DNA of 64,000 bases from Mariniblastus fucicola (GCF_008087665.1 NZ_CP042912.1:1-64000), one strand, 5' to 3'; numbered from the stretch's first letter, positions 1 through 12,195 are shown. The notes: generated by a model from the sequence alone, not told the origin. A program made the numbers and translations.

Positions 1-1272
1 ATGTCCATCGGCACCGCCAATTCCGGACTCGAATCATCGGACTCTTCCGTTTTTGGAATCCCGTTGAATCACCTGAATCGATCGCGATTCGAGGACTGGG
101 GACAATCCGTTGACAAAGCGGATTCGGTGTCTGTGTTCGTTGGTGGACTGGATGAGTTTATTGGTGACGCGAACAACCGGATGTTGCGTTGCCTGACGAA
201 AGCAGAACAGTTCTTTGCGGCGGCGTTGTTGGTGACGCAAAGCCAAAGCGATCCCGACGCGGACGAACCGGCTCGAACACTTTCGCCGATGGTGCTGTAT
301 GGCGAAACGGGAACGGGGAAAACATCATTGGCACTTTCTTTGGTCTCCCGGATTTGTGCTTCGATGGACCATCCCGAAGACGCAACCAGCGACAGACCTG
401 TTTGCTTTGCTGGCAGCGAATTCTTCCGACGCTACGTGGCAGCGATGGACCGTCAGTCACTGGGTGAGTTTCGACAACGAATTTTCGATAGCCCTGGAAT
501 TCTGATCGACAACATTGGGCAACTGGAAGGAAAGCTGGGTGCTCAGCGCGAGTTGGTATTCCTGATCGACCAGTTGGATCGACTGGGCAAACCGGTCGTT
601 ATCACGATGCAGTCATCTCCTTTGGAGGCCAATCATCTTTTGCCTCAACTGCTGTCGCGACTTGGCGGTGGAATCGCACTTCCAGTCTTGCCGCCAGGAA
701 TTGATGCTCGACGCAAAATCATTTCTCGTCTCTCGGAAATTCATCGTACGCCGCTCGACTCGGAAGCCGCTGAGTGGGTTGCCAGACGAATGACCGTATC
801 GGTGCCAAAACTGAATCACTTTTTCATCCAGCTGAAAACTGAACTGAAGTCGAATGGCGATTCGTTGCCGAATGGCAAACCGATTGATATGTCGACGCTG
901 GGTTTGCTGTTTCGCCAGGACGAAAGCACGATCGATGCGATGGCGTGTCGCATCATTGAAACCGTCGCCGATGAATTTGACATGACGACGACTGTGCTGT
1001 GCAGCAATTCGCGAAAGCAGACGGTCGTGATGGCCCGTGGCGTAGCGATTTGGTTGTTGCGAACAATGCTGGGTCTGAGCTACCACGCGATTGGAACGCT
1101 GTTCGGTAACCGTGACCACACGACGATCTTGCATGCCTTCCAGAAATACGACTCACTGATTGAAACAGAAACTGACTCTGCGGAGTCAAACGCGTCGCTA
1201 TGTAACCTTGTGCGGACTTTGCAGCTTCGGCTGAACGATACCTTTGCGGGCCAAATGACACTGATCCCGTAA
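1..1272 (+). CDS. dnaA: Chromosomal replication initiator DnaA (divergent)
   Basis: AAA+ initiator that binds DnaA boxes at oriC and opens the origin. 423 aa. Walker A GETGTGKT lies at residues 101-108, and the C-terminal domain IV helix-turn-helix carries the DnaA signature with FGNRDHTTILH near residues 367-377. The N-terminus is short and has no clear domain I. The Walker B region reads LIDNI (about 168-172) where most DnaA proteins have LIDDI. The sensor II helix reads SVPKLN where NVRELE is usual, so the sensor arginine appears replaced (Pro at 269). The ATG is the first base of the window, so an upstream start cannot be excluded, although numbering from dnaA is conventional. Followed by a possible origin and dnaN. 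The family call is secure; how the altered residues affect ATP control is unknown. Confidence 0.93.
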   Translation: MSIGTANSGLESSDSSVFGIPLNHLNRSRFEDWGQSVDKADSVSVFVGGLDEFIGDANNRMLRCLTKAEQFFAAALLVTQSQSDPDADEPARTLSPMVLYGETGTGKTSLALSLVSRICASMDHPEDATSDRPVCFAGSEFFRRYVAAMDRQSLGEFRQRIFDSPGILIDNIGQLEGKLGAQRELVFLIDQLDRLGKPVVITMQSSPLEANHLLPQLLSRLGGGIALPVLPPGIDARRKIISRLSEIHRTPLDSEAAEWVARRMTVSVPKLNHFFIQLKTELKSNGDSLPNGKPIDMSTLGLLFRQDESTIDAMACRIIETVADEFDMTTTVLCSNSRKQTVVMARGVAIWLLRTMLGLSYHAIGTLFGNRDHTTILHAFQKYDSLIETETDSAESNASLCNLVRTLQLRLNDTFAGQMTLIP

Positions 1273-1626
1273 AGAATGCCGCGGGACAAATTACCTGATA
1301 CTAAAAAGGAAAACCTGTTTGCATTTTGTCAAACTGTTTCCTGAGAGCCTGGTTTTGAACTTCAAAGTTTGATTCCCGGTTTACTGACTTTATTTGATAC
1401 TGACTAACAACCATTACAGTGACGCGTATATGACTACTTTTCCACTACGCTTCCGGCGACACAAGTTACCGGCTGTCGGTTAGTTGCGGCTGACGAAGAC
1501 CAGTTACTGACAGTTTCGGCCGACACTACAATACTGATACAAAAGAATAAACTAACAATCATTTACGCTCACGCGTTCAAAACAGCTTCCTAGAAATCTC
1601 CCCTAGATCTCCTTTAGAGAATCAAC
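1273..1626. other. Possible oriC between dnaA and dnaN
   Basis: This 354-base gap has no convincing ORF and is AT-richer than its surroundings. It has one DnaA-box-like 9-mer, TTTTCCACT at 1438-1446, with two differences from TTATCCACA. It also has four copies of TACTGA (1382-1387, 1398-1403, 1505-1510, 1532-1537), plus GATACT at 1297-1302, some within AT-rich stretches. The dnaA-dnaN gap is a common origin site in bacteria. No cluster of consensus DnaA boxes is visible, so this is a positional inference. The dnaN promoter must also lie here. Confidence 0.35.
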
Positions 1627-2748
1627 GTGAAAATCAAGATCAACCGAGAAAGCTTCTTTAAGACTTTTCAGATTGCTGCCGCTGTTGCACCGGTTCGCAG
1701 CCCCAAAACAATCTTGCAAAACATTAAACTGAAAGTCGACAAAGACGGCGGCGAACTTTCTGCCACCGATATGGAAGTCGGCGTACGTTTGCAGGTACCC
1801 GATATCGAAGTCAGCACACCAGGCAGCGCGGTCATCCCGGTACAGCGACTCAGCATGATCCTGCGTGAGTCCAATGACGAGTTCCTTGAGATCGAGGCCG
1901 ACGGTGAAAAGACCACGGTCACTGGTCAGAGCAGTCGTTTCGAGTTGCAGGCTCAGAACCCGGACGAGTTTCCGGAAGTCGCCGAGTTCACGGGCAAGGA
2001 CTACTACGAGGTATCTGGGACGGTGCTTCGCGAACTGATCAAGCGAACTTTGTTTGCGACCGATGCTGAAAGTGCTCGTTATGCACTTGGTGGTGTTTTG
2101 TTGGAGATCGATGGCGAGACGTTGACGGCTGTCGGCACCGATGGTCGCAGGCTGGCCAAGATGAGCGGAGCGATCAGCAAGACAGGTTCGCCCAAGGACA
2201 CTGGGGCGGCCACGATCGTACCGTCACGAGCCATGCAGTTGATGGAACGTATTCTTCCACAGGGCGACGAGAAAGTTCATTTCTTGCCACAGGCCAATGA
2301 ACTGTTGGTGCGTGACGGCAATGGCGTATTCTATACCCGATTGGTCGAAGGCCGTTTTCCACCATGGCAGGATGTCATTCCAAAGCGGGATGAAACGAAC
2401 AAGATCGACATTCCGGTCGGGCCGATGTATTCGGCGCTTCGCCAGGCAGCGATCGTGTCGAGCGATGAAAGTCGCGGAGTCGATTTTACGTTCGGTGGTG
2501 GATCGTTGGTGATGAGCAACAGCACGGCCGAAGTCGGTCAGTCTCGCGTTGAAATCCCGATCCCCTTTGACGAAAAAGAAGAACTGACGATCACGCTGGA
2601 CCACCGCTACGTCGCGGATTTTTTGAAAGTGCTTCAGGCGGACCGCACGTTCACGTTTGATATTCAGAGCGGCGATCAGGCGGCTTACTGCCACACCGAT
2701 GATGACTATGGATACGTCATCATGCCGCTGTCGAAGGATCGGAAATAA
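1627..2748 (+). CDS. dnaN: DNA polymerase III beta sliding clamp
   Basis: Ring-shaped clamp that tethers DNA polymerase III to the template. 373 aa, the usual family length, with three clamp folds in tandem. The N-terminal part (MKIKINRESFFKTFQIAAAV) and the motif YALGGVLLEIDGETLTAVGTDGRRLA are typical of beta clamps, as is the C-terminal YVIMPLSK-type end that forms part of the partner-binding pocket. The start is GTG, fixed by this conserved N-terminus. The gene sits between dnaA and the DciA-like gene, which begins 2 bases after the stop, so dnaN, the DciA-like gene and gyrB are probably one transcript. Confidence 0.97.
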   Translation: MKIKINRESFFKTFQIAAAVAPVRSPKTILQNIKLKVDKDGGELSATDMEVGVRLQVPDIEVSTPGSAVIPVQRLSMILRESNDEFLEIEADGEKTTVTGQSSRFELQAQNPDEFPEVAEFTGKDYYEVSGTVLRELIKRTLFATDAESARYALGGVLLEIDGETLTAVGTDGRRLAKMSGAISKTGSPKDTGAATIVPSRAMQLMERILPQGDEKVHFLPQANELLVRDGNGVFYTRLVEGRFPPWQDVIPKRDETNKIDIPVGPMYSALRQAAIVSSDESRGVDFTFGGGSLVMSNSTAEVGQSRVEIPIPFDEKEELTITLDHRYVADFLKVLQADRTFTFDIQSGDQAAYCHTDDDYGYVIMPLSKDRK

Positions 2749-2750
2749 CG

Positions 2751-5605
<2,855 letters not shown>

Positions 5606-5609
5606 TCTT

Positions 5610-5628
5610 CGACGGCAAAGCGCCGTCG
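5610..5628 (+). terminator. Hairpin after gyrB, weak terminator candidate
   Basis: CGACGGC at 5610-5616 pairs perfectly with GCCGTCG at 5622-5628 around a 5-base loop, 4 bases past the gyrB stop. No T-run follows, so termination is uncertain; it may only stabilise the mRNA end. Confidence 0.35.
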
Positions 5629-5658
5629 CCAACGTAAACTCAATGCAGGAAGAAACTG

Positions 5659-5973
5659 ATGGAGAACCAGGCCTCAAACCAGTTTTCCATTCAACGTCTG
5701 TTCTGGACGCTGATCGTCGCATCGGTCATTTTTAAGCTGGCCGATATGACGGGCATCGTCGACGCGTTTTCATCCAGTTGGAAGTTTGCTCGCGGGAATG
5801 GCCAGGTCGGCGTCATCATTTCCGTTATCATTCTGTCGCTGGTGGTGATGGTCTATATTGGCTGGATCGGTTTGCGTTTGCCGTGGCTGATTGAACAAAG
5901 CAGCGAAATCAGAAAGAAGCGTGCGCAACGTCGCAAACAGTTGTTGCGGGAACTTGAATCCCGCCAGAAGTAG
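5659..5973 (+). CDS. Small membrane protein of unknown function
   Basis: 104 aa with two hydrophobic segments (about residues 13-30 and 49-74) and a strongly basic C-terminal tail (EIRKKRAQRRKQLLREL), which suggests an inner-membrane protein with a cytoplasmic tail. A good Shine-Dalgarno-like AGGAAG lies upstream of the ATG. It follows gyrB by about 50 bases on the same strand and may be read through from it. I recognise no family. Confidence 0.65.
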   Translation: MENQASNQFSIQRLFWTLIVASVIFKLADMTGIVDAFSSSWKFARGNGQVGVIISVIILSLVVMVYIGWIGLRLPWLIEQSSEIRKKRAQRRKQLLRELESRQK

Positions 5974-6466
5974 CCAATCCAGTCGCGGCGGCGATCGACG
6001 AAATTGACTATTCAAAGTTTTGGAATGCCGTTTCCCCTCAGACGATTCGCACCCAGACGATAGATTCGTTGCTTCCTTCACGCTCAAGGGTTGTCCCTCG
6101 TTCAACGTATAACCGGCGAATACGGTTCGAGCGAGACGTTCCAGACCTCTTATCGCTTGACTTCTATATAAGTAAACGTCACTCCGCAGCATAGGCTCGC
6201 GCCGAACGGTAAATCGCGAGTCAGCGTTGTTTGCGTGGGAGCGATGTTGCAGGATTGACGTTCGGCAAAGGCATCTTTCGATCCATTGATTCCGATGATG
6301 CTTTCGAAATGCATAGTGCTGACCCTCAACGGTACAGGCGGCGACAGTCGCGCTACGGACATCTGGCCGTTTTCTCTACCGAAGCCCATGGTTTTCATTA
6401 CCAGGAACCTAGGGTTTTAAGAACAAAACGGAATCGAAAGAATCTGCTTTCAATTTGGGATAAGCG
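5974..6466. other. Intergenic stretch with no recognisable gene
   Basis: 493 bases between the small membrane protein and the HDOD-GGDEF gene. Short ORFs on both strands have no recognisable features. I see no tRNA, riboswitch or repeat. The promoter of the downstream gene presumably lies toward the right end. Confidence 0.5.
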
Positions 6467-7975
6467 ATGAGCAATATACTTTTGGAAAATCTTCCATCTC
6501 CACCCGAGGTAGCGATCAAGCTTCTGGATCAGTTTGCGGAAGCGGACGTGAATCTCAACGAACTGGAGAAAACGATTAGCGCTGGCCCGACGTTGGCGGC
6601 TCGAATTGTTCAGTTTGCAAACTCGGCCAGTTTTGCAAGGCAACGTGCAGCCACGTCGCTCAAGCAAGCGATGATGGTCATTGGGATCAAAGGTGTCAAA
6701 GTTTTGGCACTGTCATTTTCACTCACGGAAATGGGCGAATCGAAACAGGAAGGGCGACGATTCTGTTTCAACGAATACTGGCGTTTTTCACTTGCTTGTG
6801 CCGTTTCTTCCAAGACGCTCTATCGCGAGATGTCCAAAGACGAAGAAACCGGGTTCCTGTTCGGACTGTTGATGAATATCGGACAACTCGCGCTTGCATG
6901 CAGCCAACCCGACCAATACGAAGAGATGCTTGGCGAGACGTCGATGAATGATCCGTCCCTGATTGAAAAAGAAATTAGCACTTTCGGGCTCAGTCGTTAC
7001 GAACTGGCCCAAGCTGCGATGGAGTCGCTCGGATTTCCACCGTCGATCACGGCCGCTTTCAAAGAAATGAATGCGGGAAACCGAGACCGACCAGAGGCGA
7101 AAATCATCGAGGTCACGCACGCGATGAGCTGTCTGTTCCTCAACGAAGATCTTGACGGCAACGCCGTTCGGGACTTTTCGGAAAAGCTTGCGGAACTCAC
7201 TCAGAATGGACTGGAAGAGAATCGCCAATCCTACGATACCGCGTTGGAGGAGTACAAAGAAATCGCCAGTGTCCTGTCTTACAAGAGTCCGTCACCGAAG
7301 AGTTTGAAGGAAATAGAAAACGAAGCCAAGCACTCGATCATCCAGATGACGATGGCGCTTCATCTTGACAAAGCCCAAGTCGAAAAAGAGAACGACGAGC
7401 TGAAAGATTTGGCGATGCTGGATGAACTGACGGGGCTTGGGAACCGGCGGCAGTACGAGCAAATGATTCAGTCAGAGATTTCGAGGTGCAATCGCCTGAA
7501 TCGTCAGTTAGTGCTTTGGATTATTGACATCGATAACTTTAAATCGATCAATGACACCTACGGACATGCCACGGGCGACGCGATTTTGATTGAGGTAGCG
7601 TCTCGAATGGGCAGATCCACACGCGGATATGACTTTCTGTTCCGCATCGGTGGTGAAGAGTTCGTGGTCATTCAATCCGAATCGACCGTCGATACGTGCG
7701 AAGTTGTTGCGGAACGCCTCCGCAGCGAAGTCGCCAATCGTCCGTTCGTAGTCGACGATCTGGAGATACCGATCACGATCAGTTTGGGAGGAGCGATCTT
7801 TGGTTACGGTTCAGCAACGACGAAAGAGCAGTTGTTTGAATTGGCGGACAAGAATCTCTACGCGGCGAAAAACGGAGGTCGGAACCAGTTCGTGATCGAT
7901 CGCGATACGGAGTTGAATGTACCGACAGGTCCCACGAACCAGTTTTTTACAGCACTTCATGCAGAAAACAGCTGA
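6467..7975 (+). CDS. HDOD-GGDEF protein, probable diguanylate cyclase
   Basis: 502 aa. The N-terminal half is an HDOD domain (LPSPPEVAIKLLDQF, then ISAGPTLAARIVQFANSASF), a non-catalytic HD-related signalling module. A helical linker leads to a C-terminal GGDEF domain. The active-site motif is intact as GGEEF near residues 395-399, with the upstream LTGLGNRRQYE start of the domain. An RxxD inhibitory site (RGYD) lies exactly five residues before GGEEF, so product feedback by c-di-GMP is likely. Soluble, with no signal peptide or membrane segment. It stands alone, with convergent genes downstream. The c-di-GMP synthesis role is inferred from intact motifs; the signal sensed by HDOD is unknown. 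Confidence 0.88.
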   Translation: MSNILLENLPSPPEVAIKLLDQFAEADVNLNELEKTISAGPTLAARIVQFANSASFARQRAATSLKQAMMVIGIKGVKVLALSFSLTEMGESKQEGRRFCFNEYWRFSLACAVSSKTLYREMSKDEETGFLFGLLMNIGQLALACSQPDQYEEMLGETSMNDPSLIEKEISTFGLSRYELAQAAMESLGFPPSITAAFKEMNAGNRDRPEAKIIEVTHAMSCLFLNEDLDGNAVRDFSEKLAELTQNGLEENRQSYDTALEEYKEIASVLSYKSPSPKSLKEIENEAKHSIIQMTMALHLDKAQVEKENDELKDLAMLDELTGLGNRRQYEQMIQSEISRCNRLNRQLVLWIIDIDNFKSINDTYGHATGDAILIEVASRMGRSTRGYDFLFRIGGEEFVVIQSESTVDTCEVVAERLRSEVANRPFVVDDLEIPITISLGGAIFGYGSATTKEQLFELADKNLYAAKNGGRNQFVIDRDTELNVPTGPTNQFFTALHAENS

Positions 7976-8014
7976 CGTCAGCGCGTGTCGTTTGAGTTTC
8001 AAACGTCCTGACGT
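7975..8014. terminator. Nested hairpin between convergent genes
   Basis: ACGTCAG at 7975-7981 pairs with CTGACGT at 8008-8014, and inside it CGTTTGA at 7989-7995 pairs with TCAAACG at 7999-8005. It starts on the last base of the HDOD-GGDEF gene and lies before the end of the opposing gene. Possible bidirectional transcription stop, though there is no long T-run. Confidence 0.4.
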
Positions 8015-8076
8015 GCTACTTTGTGACTTGCAGGATCGCTCGCGTTTTCTCGCTGGTATCTGGTTTGTGCCAGCGG

Positions 8077-8979
8077 CTATCTGATCTTGGTCAGATCGAT
8101 TGCCTGAACGCCTTTCGGCTGCGGCATCGACCACATCTGAGCGGGATCTCCGTAGAGCGAATCAAACTGAAAGTCACTCGCTTCGATCACCATCTTCGCT
8201 TCCTGTCCGTTTTGAAACAGGTGCATTTCGATCTTCTCCGGCAGCGACACACCCTGCTTTGGAAACGATTTATAGTCTTTCGAATCGGTGTACGCGATCA
8301 AGTTCTCCTGACTGTCGTACAACGCCTGCTGCAATACCGTACCGTTCACAGCATGGATCAAAGTGACTCGAAAGTTTGGCCCGTTGGGAGTGCGGCGGAT
8401 TGTGAAAAGTTTCAAATATCCTTCTGGCGTAACGTCTGGACCTTTGTGAACATCGCCCGGTTCGAACTGTAGCAAGCCAAGACCTTCCAAAAGCCAAACT
8501 GGTTCCAAAGGAATCGCCTGACGAACGGAAGACTGAGCATACCGGAAACCTTCGTGGCTGGCGTGAAAGATCGCTGGCCTCTGGTTTGGCAAATTGACTT
8601 TCGTCCAAACCCAAAAATCCTGATTGTTGCTTCCAACGTCGACGCCGAACTGGCTAACGCCCATCACACCGGCTTTAATTCGTAGCCGCCGTGGCAATTC
8701 CAGTTGCATTGTGCCGCGAAGCTTCGGAGTACCGTCGAGGGAAATGCGAAGGTCGCTGCTGAGCTGTTTGAATTTTGAGTTGATGCTGTTGAGATGCTGA
8801 AGCAGTTCGGCCTGGGTGGGCTTTCGATTGAAGACCACTGGCATCGGGTCCGCTTTTTTGCCAAAGCGAAACAGTTGAGCCGACGCAGTCCCGCAACAAA
8901 CCTTGCTAACGGCGACAGCAATGATGAAACCCAGAAACAGGCGAAGGTGCGAGCCACGGTAGATTCGATTTGAAATCAC
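8077..8979 (-). CDS. Exported LolA-like protein of unknown function
   Basis: 300 aa. An N-terminal signal peptide (hydrophobic LFLGFIIAVAVSKVCCG, cleavage probable after TASAQ) points to export. The mature part starts with a helix (QAELLQHLNSINSKFKQLSSDLRI) followed by alternating beta segments such as LRGTMQLELPRRLRIKAG. This resembles the LolA/LppX half-barrel lipoprotein-carrier fold common in planctomycete secreted proteins, but I assign only the fold type. The start is GTG and its first bases overlap the stop of the upstream gene (GTGA), so the two genes are translationally coupled. Function unknown. Confidence 0.7.
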   Translation of the reverse strand: MISNRIYRGSHLRLFLGFIIAVAVSKVCCGTASAQLFRFGKKADPMPVVFNRKPTQAELLQHLNSINSKFKQLSSDLRISLDGTPKLRGTMQLELPRRLRIKAGVMGVSQFGVDVGSNNQDFWVWTKVNLPNQRPAIFHASHEGFRYAQSSVRQAIPLEPVWLLEGLGLLQFEPGDVHKGPDVTPEGYLKLFTIRRTPNGPNFRVTLIHAVNGTVLQQALYDSQENLIAYTDSKDYKSFPKQGVSLPEKIEMHLFQNGQEAKMVIEASDFQFDSLYGDPAQMWSMPQPKGVQAIDLTKIR

Positions 8980-9491
8980 GATTCAGTCTCGTCTTCCGCT
9001 GGGATGGGTTGATTGGAGAACAGATGCTCTGCCAGTTCGTTCTGGATGGACTCGATTTGTTGGTCGGCTACATCCATGTCGACGACTTCGTAAGTTTCCG
9101 AAGTCTTTCGATCCACCAGGATAGAAGCAGTCCCGTCTTCTGTTTCGATCGAATCCTTCAGGCTCAGGATTCTCTTTTGCAACAACAACAGGCTCATCAC
9201 AAACGCAAACTCCGGACGATTCTTTTCCAGTTGATGCCTGAAGTAGGCCAACAAAACACTTCGCGGCGCCCAATAGACTTTCCCGGTGTCCAGGTCCGGA
9301 ACCTGTTGCTTCCAAAATCCAATGCAATCATCGCCCGGGCCTTCCCACGCGTCGGTTGAAAAATCCAGCCGCGTCGTCTGACCATCAGCCAGTTCAATCA
9401 GTGCTGACCAGTAGATTTCTCCGGGATCAAGCAATCGTTCCGTCGCAGAGCACTTCTTTCCTCCGCGTCGAAAGTCGTATTGCTGCATCAT
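8976..9491 (-). CDS. Conserved-looking cytoplasmic protein, function unknown
   Basis: 171 aa, acidic, with no signal peptide or membrane segment. The sequence includes a DPGEIYWSALIELADGQ segment and a charged C-terminal tail (PAEDETES). It is the first gene of a two-gene unit; its stop overlaps the GTG start of the exported LolA-like protein. The composition and coupling argue that it is real. I recognise no family. A second in-frame ATG directly follows the first, so the start could shift by one codon. Confidence 0.65.
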   Translation of the reverse strand: MMQQYDFRRGGKKCSATERLLDPGEIYWSALIELADGQTTRLDFSTDAWEGPGDDCIGFWKQQVPDLDTGKVYWAPRSVLLAYFRHQLEKNRPEFAFVMSLLLLQKRILSLKDSIETEDGTASILVDRKTSETYEVVDMDVADQQIESIQNELAEHLFSNQPIPAEDETES

Positions 9492-9708
9492 TGAACTGCT
9501 ACCACAAAAAGAAAATGGTGGGGGACTTTAGAGTTTTCCCTGAACCGCAGCAAGTGTTCTTACCGATTAAACCGTTGGCTTCTGCCCAACAGGAAAAGTT
9601 TTCAGCTAGCATCCGCACGTTGGCTGGAACACGGAAGCCAGACCCGGACTTCGACAGCTCTGTCACACAACCCGCTTTCCCGCAAATCGCTGAATCAAGG
9701 AAGATATC

Positions 9709-12162
9709 ATGCGCTCAAAATCAAACGGTACCAAAAGCAAACGCCGCGCCCGTTCGCAGAAATCAGCAATGAGCTACGGTGCTCTGGAAGCCAGAAACCT
9801 GCTGGCAACTTTGGTCGAATTCAACGCCGTTGACAGCCAAATCTCTGTCAACATGGACGCCAACAACGACATCGCCGTGATTGGCATCGCTGATAATGGA
9901 AACGTGACCGTCAACGGAAGTCAGGACCTTGATGGGAAAACTTCTGGGGTGCAATCCGTCGAAGCCGGTTCCTTGAAGCACATTTTCGTTTCAGGTGATG
10001 TGAATCGGACGGCTCAGGAATTTTCGTTCGTCAACGACTTCACACCAGAGCGAGCTTTGTACTCGGTTCAACTACAAAACGTCAGCCAGATCACGATCAA
10101 TGGTCAGTTGAACGTTCGCGAAAACTTCCTCGTATCCATGAACGGCCAGGGCGGTCGCATCGGTGACTCAACCAGCGGTCAACTGGTTGTTGGAGGCCTG
10201 ACAAAGATTGATGCCGGCGCCAATACAGTCGGTCTCAACAACGCAAACAACGACTTCAGCGAACTTTATGTCGGGACTTCTGGCAAACTTCACAACGCGG
10301 TCATCACAGACATCAACGATGTCATGCTAACCGGAGTTGAGACATCAGGGAACTTTACGCTGACAGCCGGTGGCGATGTTGAAGATGTTGCGAACGCAAA
10401 GATCGAAGTTGCGGAGGACGCATTCTTCACCGCCAAATCGATTACGCTTGGCGACCACGAAGGAGACAGTACCAACTTCTTCCGTTCATCGTTCAATGCA
10501 TCAGGCCATGTCGAAGTCCAGGAAGACTCCAACATGATCTTGATCGACAGTGAGGCCGGTTCAATGACGCTCCGCTCGGTCGGAGTCATTCAGGACGGAC
10601 TTCGAACAACGATCAACGTCAGCGGACTGGCTCAGTTCTTCGGCAACAATCGTGTTCGCATCGGCGAGGGTGGACTCGATACCTTCAACGCCGGATCGAT
10701 CCAGTTTCAGTCCAACGGGCACGTTCATATCTCGGAGAACAGTGACACGGTCATAACTGGCGACAACAGCGCATCGTCGCTGAACATCAAATCGTGGGGT
10801 CGCGTTGGCGATTTCGTAGGCACCACAATCAATGTTGCCAATGAAACAGGCCTGGAAGGGATCAGCGTCGTGCTTGGCGATTCCGCAACCGACGTCTTCA
10901 ACACCGGATCGATGTACTTTTGGACTTCTGAACTGTTCTCGGTCAACGAAGACTCCAACAGTCACATCATCGAAACCAAAAACCGCGCAGGTGACTTCCA
11001 GTTGCAATCCGCCGGATCGATTACCGATGCGGACGATTCCAGAATCACTGTTGATGGTGTCGCCAATTTCAAGGCCAACAATGTTAACGTCGGGGATTCG
11101 CAGGACGACTGGTTTGTAGCCGGTTCAGTAAGCTTCGAAACATCGGGCCAGTTCAAGCTTTCAGAGAACAGCGACTTGCAAATCGTTGGCGAAAACTCGG
11201 CTGCCAAGTCCGTGATCAACTCCAGCGGTAACATCACCAACGATGTGAACGCCAAAGTCGACGTACGAAATTCAGCAGCGTTCTTTGCGGATAACATTGT
11301 GCTTGGAAACCGAAGTGGCGACCAGTTCAACGCTGGCACGATCGGCTTCCGCACCGCTGACGACGCCAACGGGCTGGTTCAGATTGAAGAAGACAGTCAT
11401 ACCAACGTTGGCGGCAATAACGTCGCGAAAACACTGCAGATCGATTCTGCAGGCGACATTACCGATGGTCCAAAATCGATTATCAACGTCTCGGGAAACA
11501 CCCGTTTCACGACCGCCAACAATGGTCGAATCGTCGTTGGTGATTCCGGGTACATGAGTGATGGCACAAGATATGACGCCGCATTCGAAACACGAACGCT
11601 GACGGTACAGAGTGACGGAACGGGCAATGTTGTCGTCGAGGAAGACGGCGACATTGTGCTCAAGGGCGACAACCGTGCGAACTCAATGTCTCTTATGACT
11701 CTTGGAGCAGAAGGCAAAATTCTGGACACGCCAGAAACAACGCTGGCCGTGCGTTACAACCTGAACGTCGAAGGCAGCTTGATCAATCTTGGTACTGACG
11801 TGCTACCAAACGGTTCATCGACGGACCGGCTTGAGTTCGCATCGCTGACTTTCAATTCGACAGGCAATGTGAAACTTTCCGCGGACGATTCGTTCTTCCT
11901 CACTGGCAGCAGTACGACCGGAGGTTTCCTGACGCTGGAATCTGAAGGCGACATTCGCTCAACGAGCGGATCTGAGCTGCTCACCGAAGCTGGTGCCCAA
12001 TTCGATGGCATGGATATCCTGGTCGGCAACCTTGCCGATGACTGTTTCGATATCATCGACTCGTTCGAGGACGGTACCAAGCGACTGCTGGTCAATGGCG
12101 AAGGAATCGAAAACGTTCAACTCGGTTGCTCGGCTGGCGGCGATTCAGGCGTGGATTCATAG
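9709..12162 (+). CDS. Large repeat-built surface protein with LEPRxLL-type N-terminus
   Basis: 817 aa. The N-terminus is very basic (KSKRRARSQK) and contains ALEARNLLA, a variant of the LEPRxLLA motif found at the start of many large planctomycete surface proteins. From about residue 180 to 778 there are eight diverged tandem units of about 70-85 residues. Each has the pattern F-x-x-G-S-x-x-F, then an E-(D/N)-S turn, then S-x-G-x-I-x-D, then a V-x-G-D stretch. This layout resembles right-handed beta-helix adhesins. The protein is acidic, with a short Asp/Gly/Ser-rich C-terminal end and no visible membrane anchor, sorting motif or autotransporter barrel. Probably cell-surface or secreted; ligand unknown. 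A clear terminator follows. Confidence 0.78.
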   Translation: MRSKSNGTKSKRRARSQKSAMSYGALEARNLLATLVEFNAVDSQISVNMDANNDIAVIGIADNGNVTVNGSQDLDGKTSGVQSVEAGSLKHIFVSGDVNRTAQEFSFVNDFTPERALYSVQLQNVSQITINGQLNVRENFLVSMNGQGGRIGDSTSGQLVVGGLTKIDAGANTVGLNNANNDFSELYVGTSGKLHNAVITDINDVMLTGVETSGNFTLTAGGDVEDVANAKIEVAEDAFFTAKSITLGDHEGDSTNFFRSSFNASGHVEVQEDSNMILIDSEAGSMTLRSVGVIQDGLRTTINVSGLAQFFGNNRVRIGEGGLDTFNAGSIQFQSNGHVHISENSDTVITGDNSASSLNIKSWGRVGDFVGTTINVANETGLEGISVVLGDSATDVFNTGSMYFWTSELFSVNEDSNSHIIETKNRAGDFQLQSAGSITDADDSRITVDGVANFKANNVNVGDSQDDWFVAGSVSFETSGQFKLSENSDLQIVGENSAAKSVINSSGNITNDVNAKVDVRNSAAFFADNIVLGNRSGDQFNAGTIGFRTADDANGLVQIEEDSHTNVGGNNVAKTLQIDSAGDITDGPKSIINVSGNTRFTTANNGRIVVGDSGYMSDGTRYDAAFETRTLTVQSDGTGNVVVEEDGDIVLKGDNRANSMSLMTLGAEGKILDTPETTLAVRYNLNVEGSLINLGTDVLPNGSSTDRLEFASLTFNSTGNVKLSADDSFFLTGSSTTGGFLTLESEGDIRSTSGSELLTEAGAQFDGMDILVGNLADDCFDIIDSFEDGTKRLLVNGEGIENVQLGCSAGGDSGVDS

Positions 12163-12195
12163 TCCGCGTTGGCTGATTTGCGACACAAGGAAGCG

